Assembly: GCA_024638585.1 (NCBI GenBank)
Contig: JAHEKA010000175.1
Coordinates: 1 to 5,694 of the forward strand
Direction of reading: 5' to 3'
DNA: 5,694 nucleotides
Source of the DNA: Rhodospirillales bacterium
GTDB lineage: Bacteria > Pseudomonadota > Alphaproteobacteria > SMXQ01
The stretch's first letter is position 1. Each line of letters starts with the position of its first letter. The translations under genes and the position numbers were made by a program. Of this stretch, positions 5,162 to 5,694 are shown piece after piece. Below the pieces are notes generated by a model that was not told the DNA's origin, made no database searches, and worked only from the letters and a program-made list of their open reading frames with translations.

Positions 5162-5694
5162 GTGACGACGCTCAACCTCTCGATCCCGCGCCTGTTACGG
5201 TCCCGCCGCGGATGGACGCGGGCCGATGCGTGGCATTGGATCGTGTTCCTGACCGTTGCCGGCGCGGTGGTGACGCCGCTCGTTCTTCTGGTGCTCGGCA
5301 GTTTCTCCCTGGCCGACCTGCCGACCGAGTTCACCTTCTCCGAGATGAGCATCGAGAACTACGAGGAGGTCTGGCTCGATCCCGGCACCATGCGGATCAT
5401 CAACAATACGCTGATCTACGTCACCGGTGCCACCACCATCGGCATCACCCTCGCGGTCGTGCTGGCCTGGCTGGTGGAACGCACCAATATGCCGGGCAAG
5501 ATCTGGATCTACGCCGGGGTGCCCATGACCCTGGCGATGCCGTCGATGCTGCAAGCCATGGCCTGGGTGCTGCTGCTTTCGCCCCGGATCGGCTATCTCA
5601 ACAATGTTCTGGCGGAACTGGGGATCGGACCGATCAACATCTACTCCCTGGGCGGCATGATCTTCATCGAAGGCATGCGTCTGGTGCCGACGGC
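5162..5694 (+). CDS. ABC transporter inner-membrane permease (FbpB/PhnV-like), 3' end beyond the window
   Basis: The reading frame stays open from GTG 5162 to the window end, giving 177 full codons. The product is the N-terminal part of an inner-membrane permease that forms the translocation channel for the solute delivered by the neighbouring binding protein. After a short basic cytoplasmic start (Arg10, Arg13, Arg15, Arg16), the first membrane helix covers about 24-48, then a periplasmic stretch with NYEEVW (66-71). The transporter core follows with helices at about 80-104, 115-139 and from about 161. LAWLVERTNMPGK (101-113) is characteristic of the loop after the first core helix in iron/2-aminoethylphosphonate/thiamine-type permeases. 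Relatives of this kind are often double-length (about 550 residues with two permease halves); the total length and the ATPase-contacting EAA loop are not visible here. It begins 74 bases after the binding-protein stop, presumably in the same operon. Confidence 0.88.
   Translation, partial: MTTLNLSIPRLLRSRRGWTRADAWHWIVFLTVAGAVVTPLVLLVLGSFSLADLPTEFTFSEMSIENYEEVWLDPGTMRIINNTLIYVTGATTIGITLAVVLAWLVERTNMPGKIWIYAGVPMTLAMPSMLQAMAWVLLLSPRIGYLNNVLAELGIGPINIYSLGGMIFIEGMRLVPT

Overview
The window looks like chromosomal DNA from a GC-rich Gram-negative bacterium, most likely an alphaproteobacterium. Supporting signs are strong G/C preference at third codon positions, a signal-peptide-bearing outer-membrane beta-barrel protein, a periplasmic solute-binding protein, GTG starts and strong purine-rich Shine-Dalgarno sequences. 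I see no insertion sequence, phage gene, CRISPR array, tRNA or rRNA.

Layout: a probable intrinsic terminator of an off-window gene (5-28) is followed by a flavoprotein of the fumarate reductase/succinate dehydrogenase flavoprotein-like family (77-1543, +). It ends only 6 bp from the end of a convergent gene (1550-2371, -) for a secreted beta-barrel protein resembling the PagL/acyloxyacyl hydrolase family. Both stop codons lie within one perfect 12-bp palindrome. The intergenic stretch 2372-2542 is relatively AT-rich and separates that gene from a divergent rightward cluster. It holds a plausible sigma70-type promoter for the cluster. The cluster comprises a bicupin protein (2543-3652), an extracellular solute-binding protein of the Fe(III)/thiamine/2-aminoethylphosphonate-type ABC family (3699-5087), and the 5' part of an ABC permease (5162 to beyond the window end). 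GC-rich hairpins can form in both intercistronic gaps.

Inferred logic: the permease and binding protein form an importer whose ATPase probably lies downstream. The bicupin is the first gene of the same operon, so it is a candidate enzyme or sensor for the imported compound. The flavoprotein upstream may belong to the same catabolic theme and shares the same CAGGGAGGG ribosome-binding sequence, but the convergent gene separates it from the operon. The substrate cannot be read from the sequence. The binding protein lacks the adjacent Tyr-Tyr pair typical of ferric-iron binding proteins, so an organic ligand is at least as likely as iron. The most unusual items are the basic, two-cysteine C-terminal domain appended to the binding protein and the asymmetric metal-site motifs of the bicupin.
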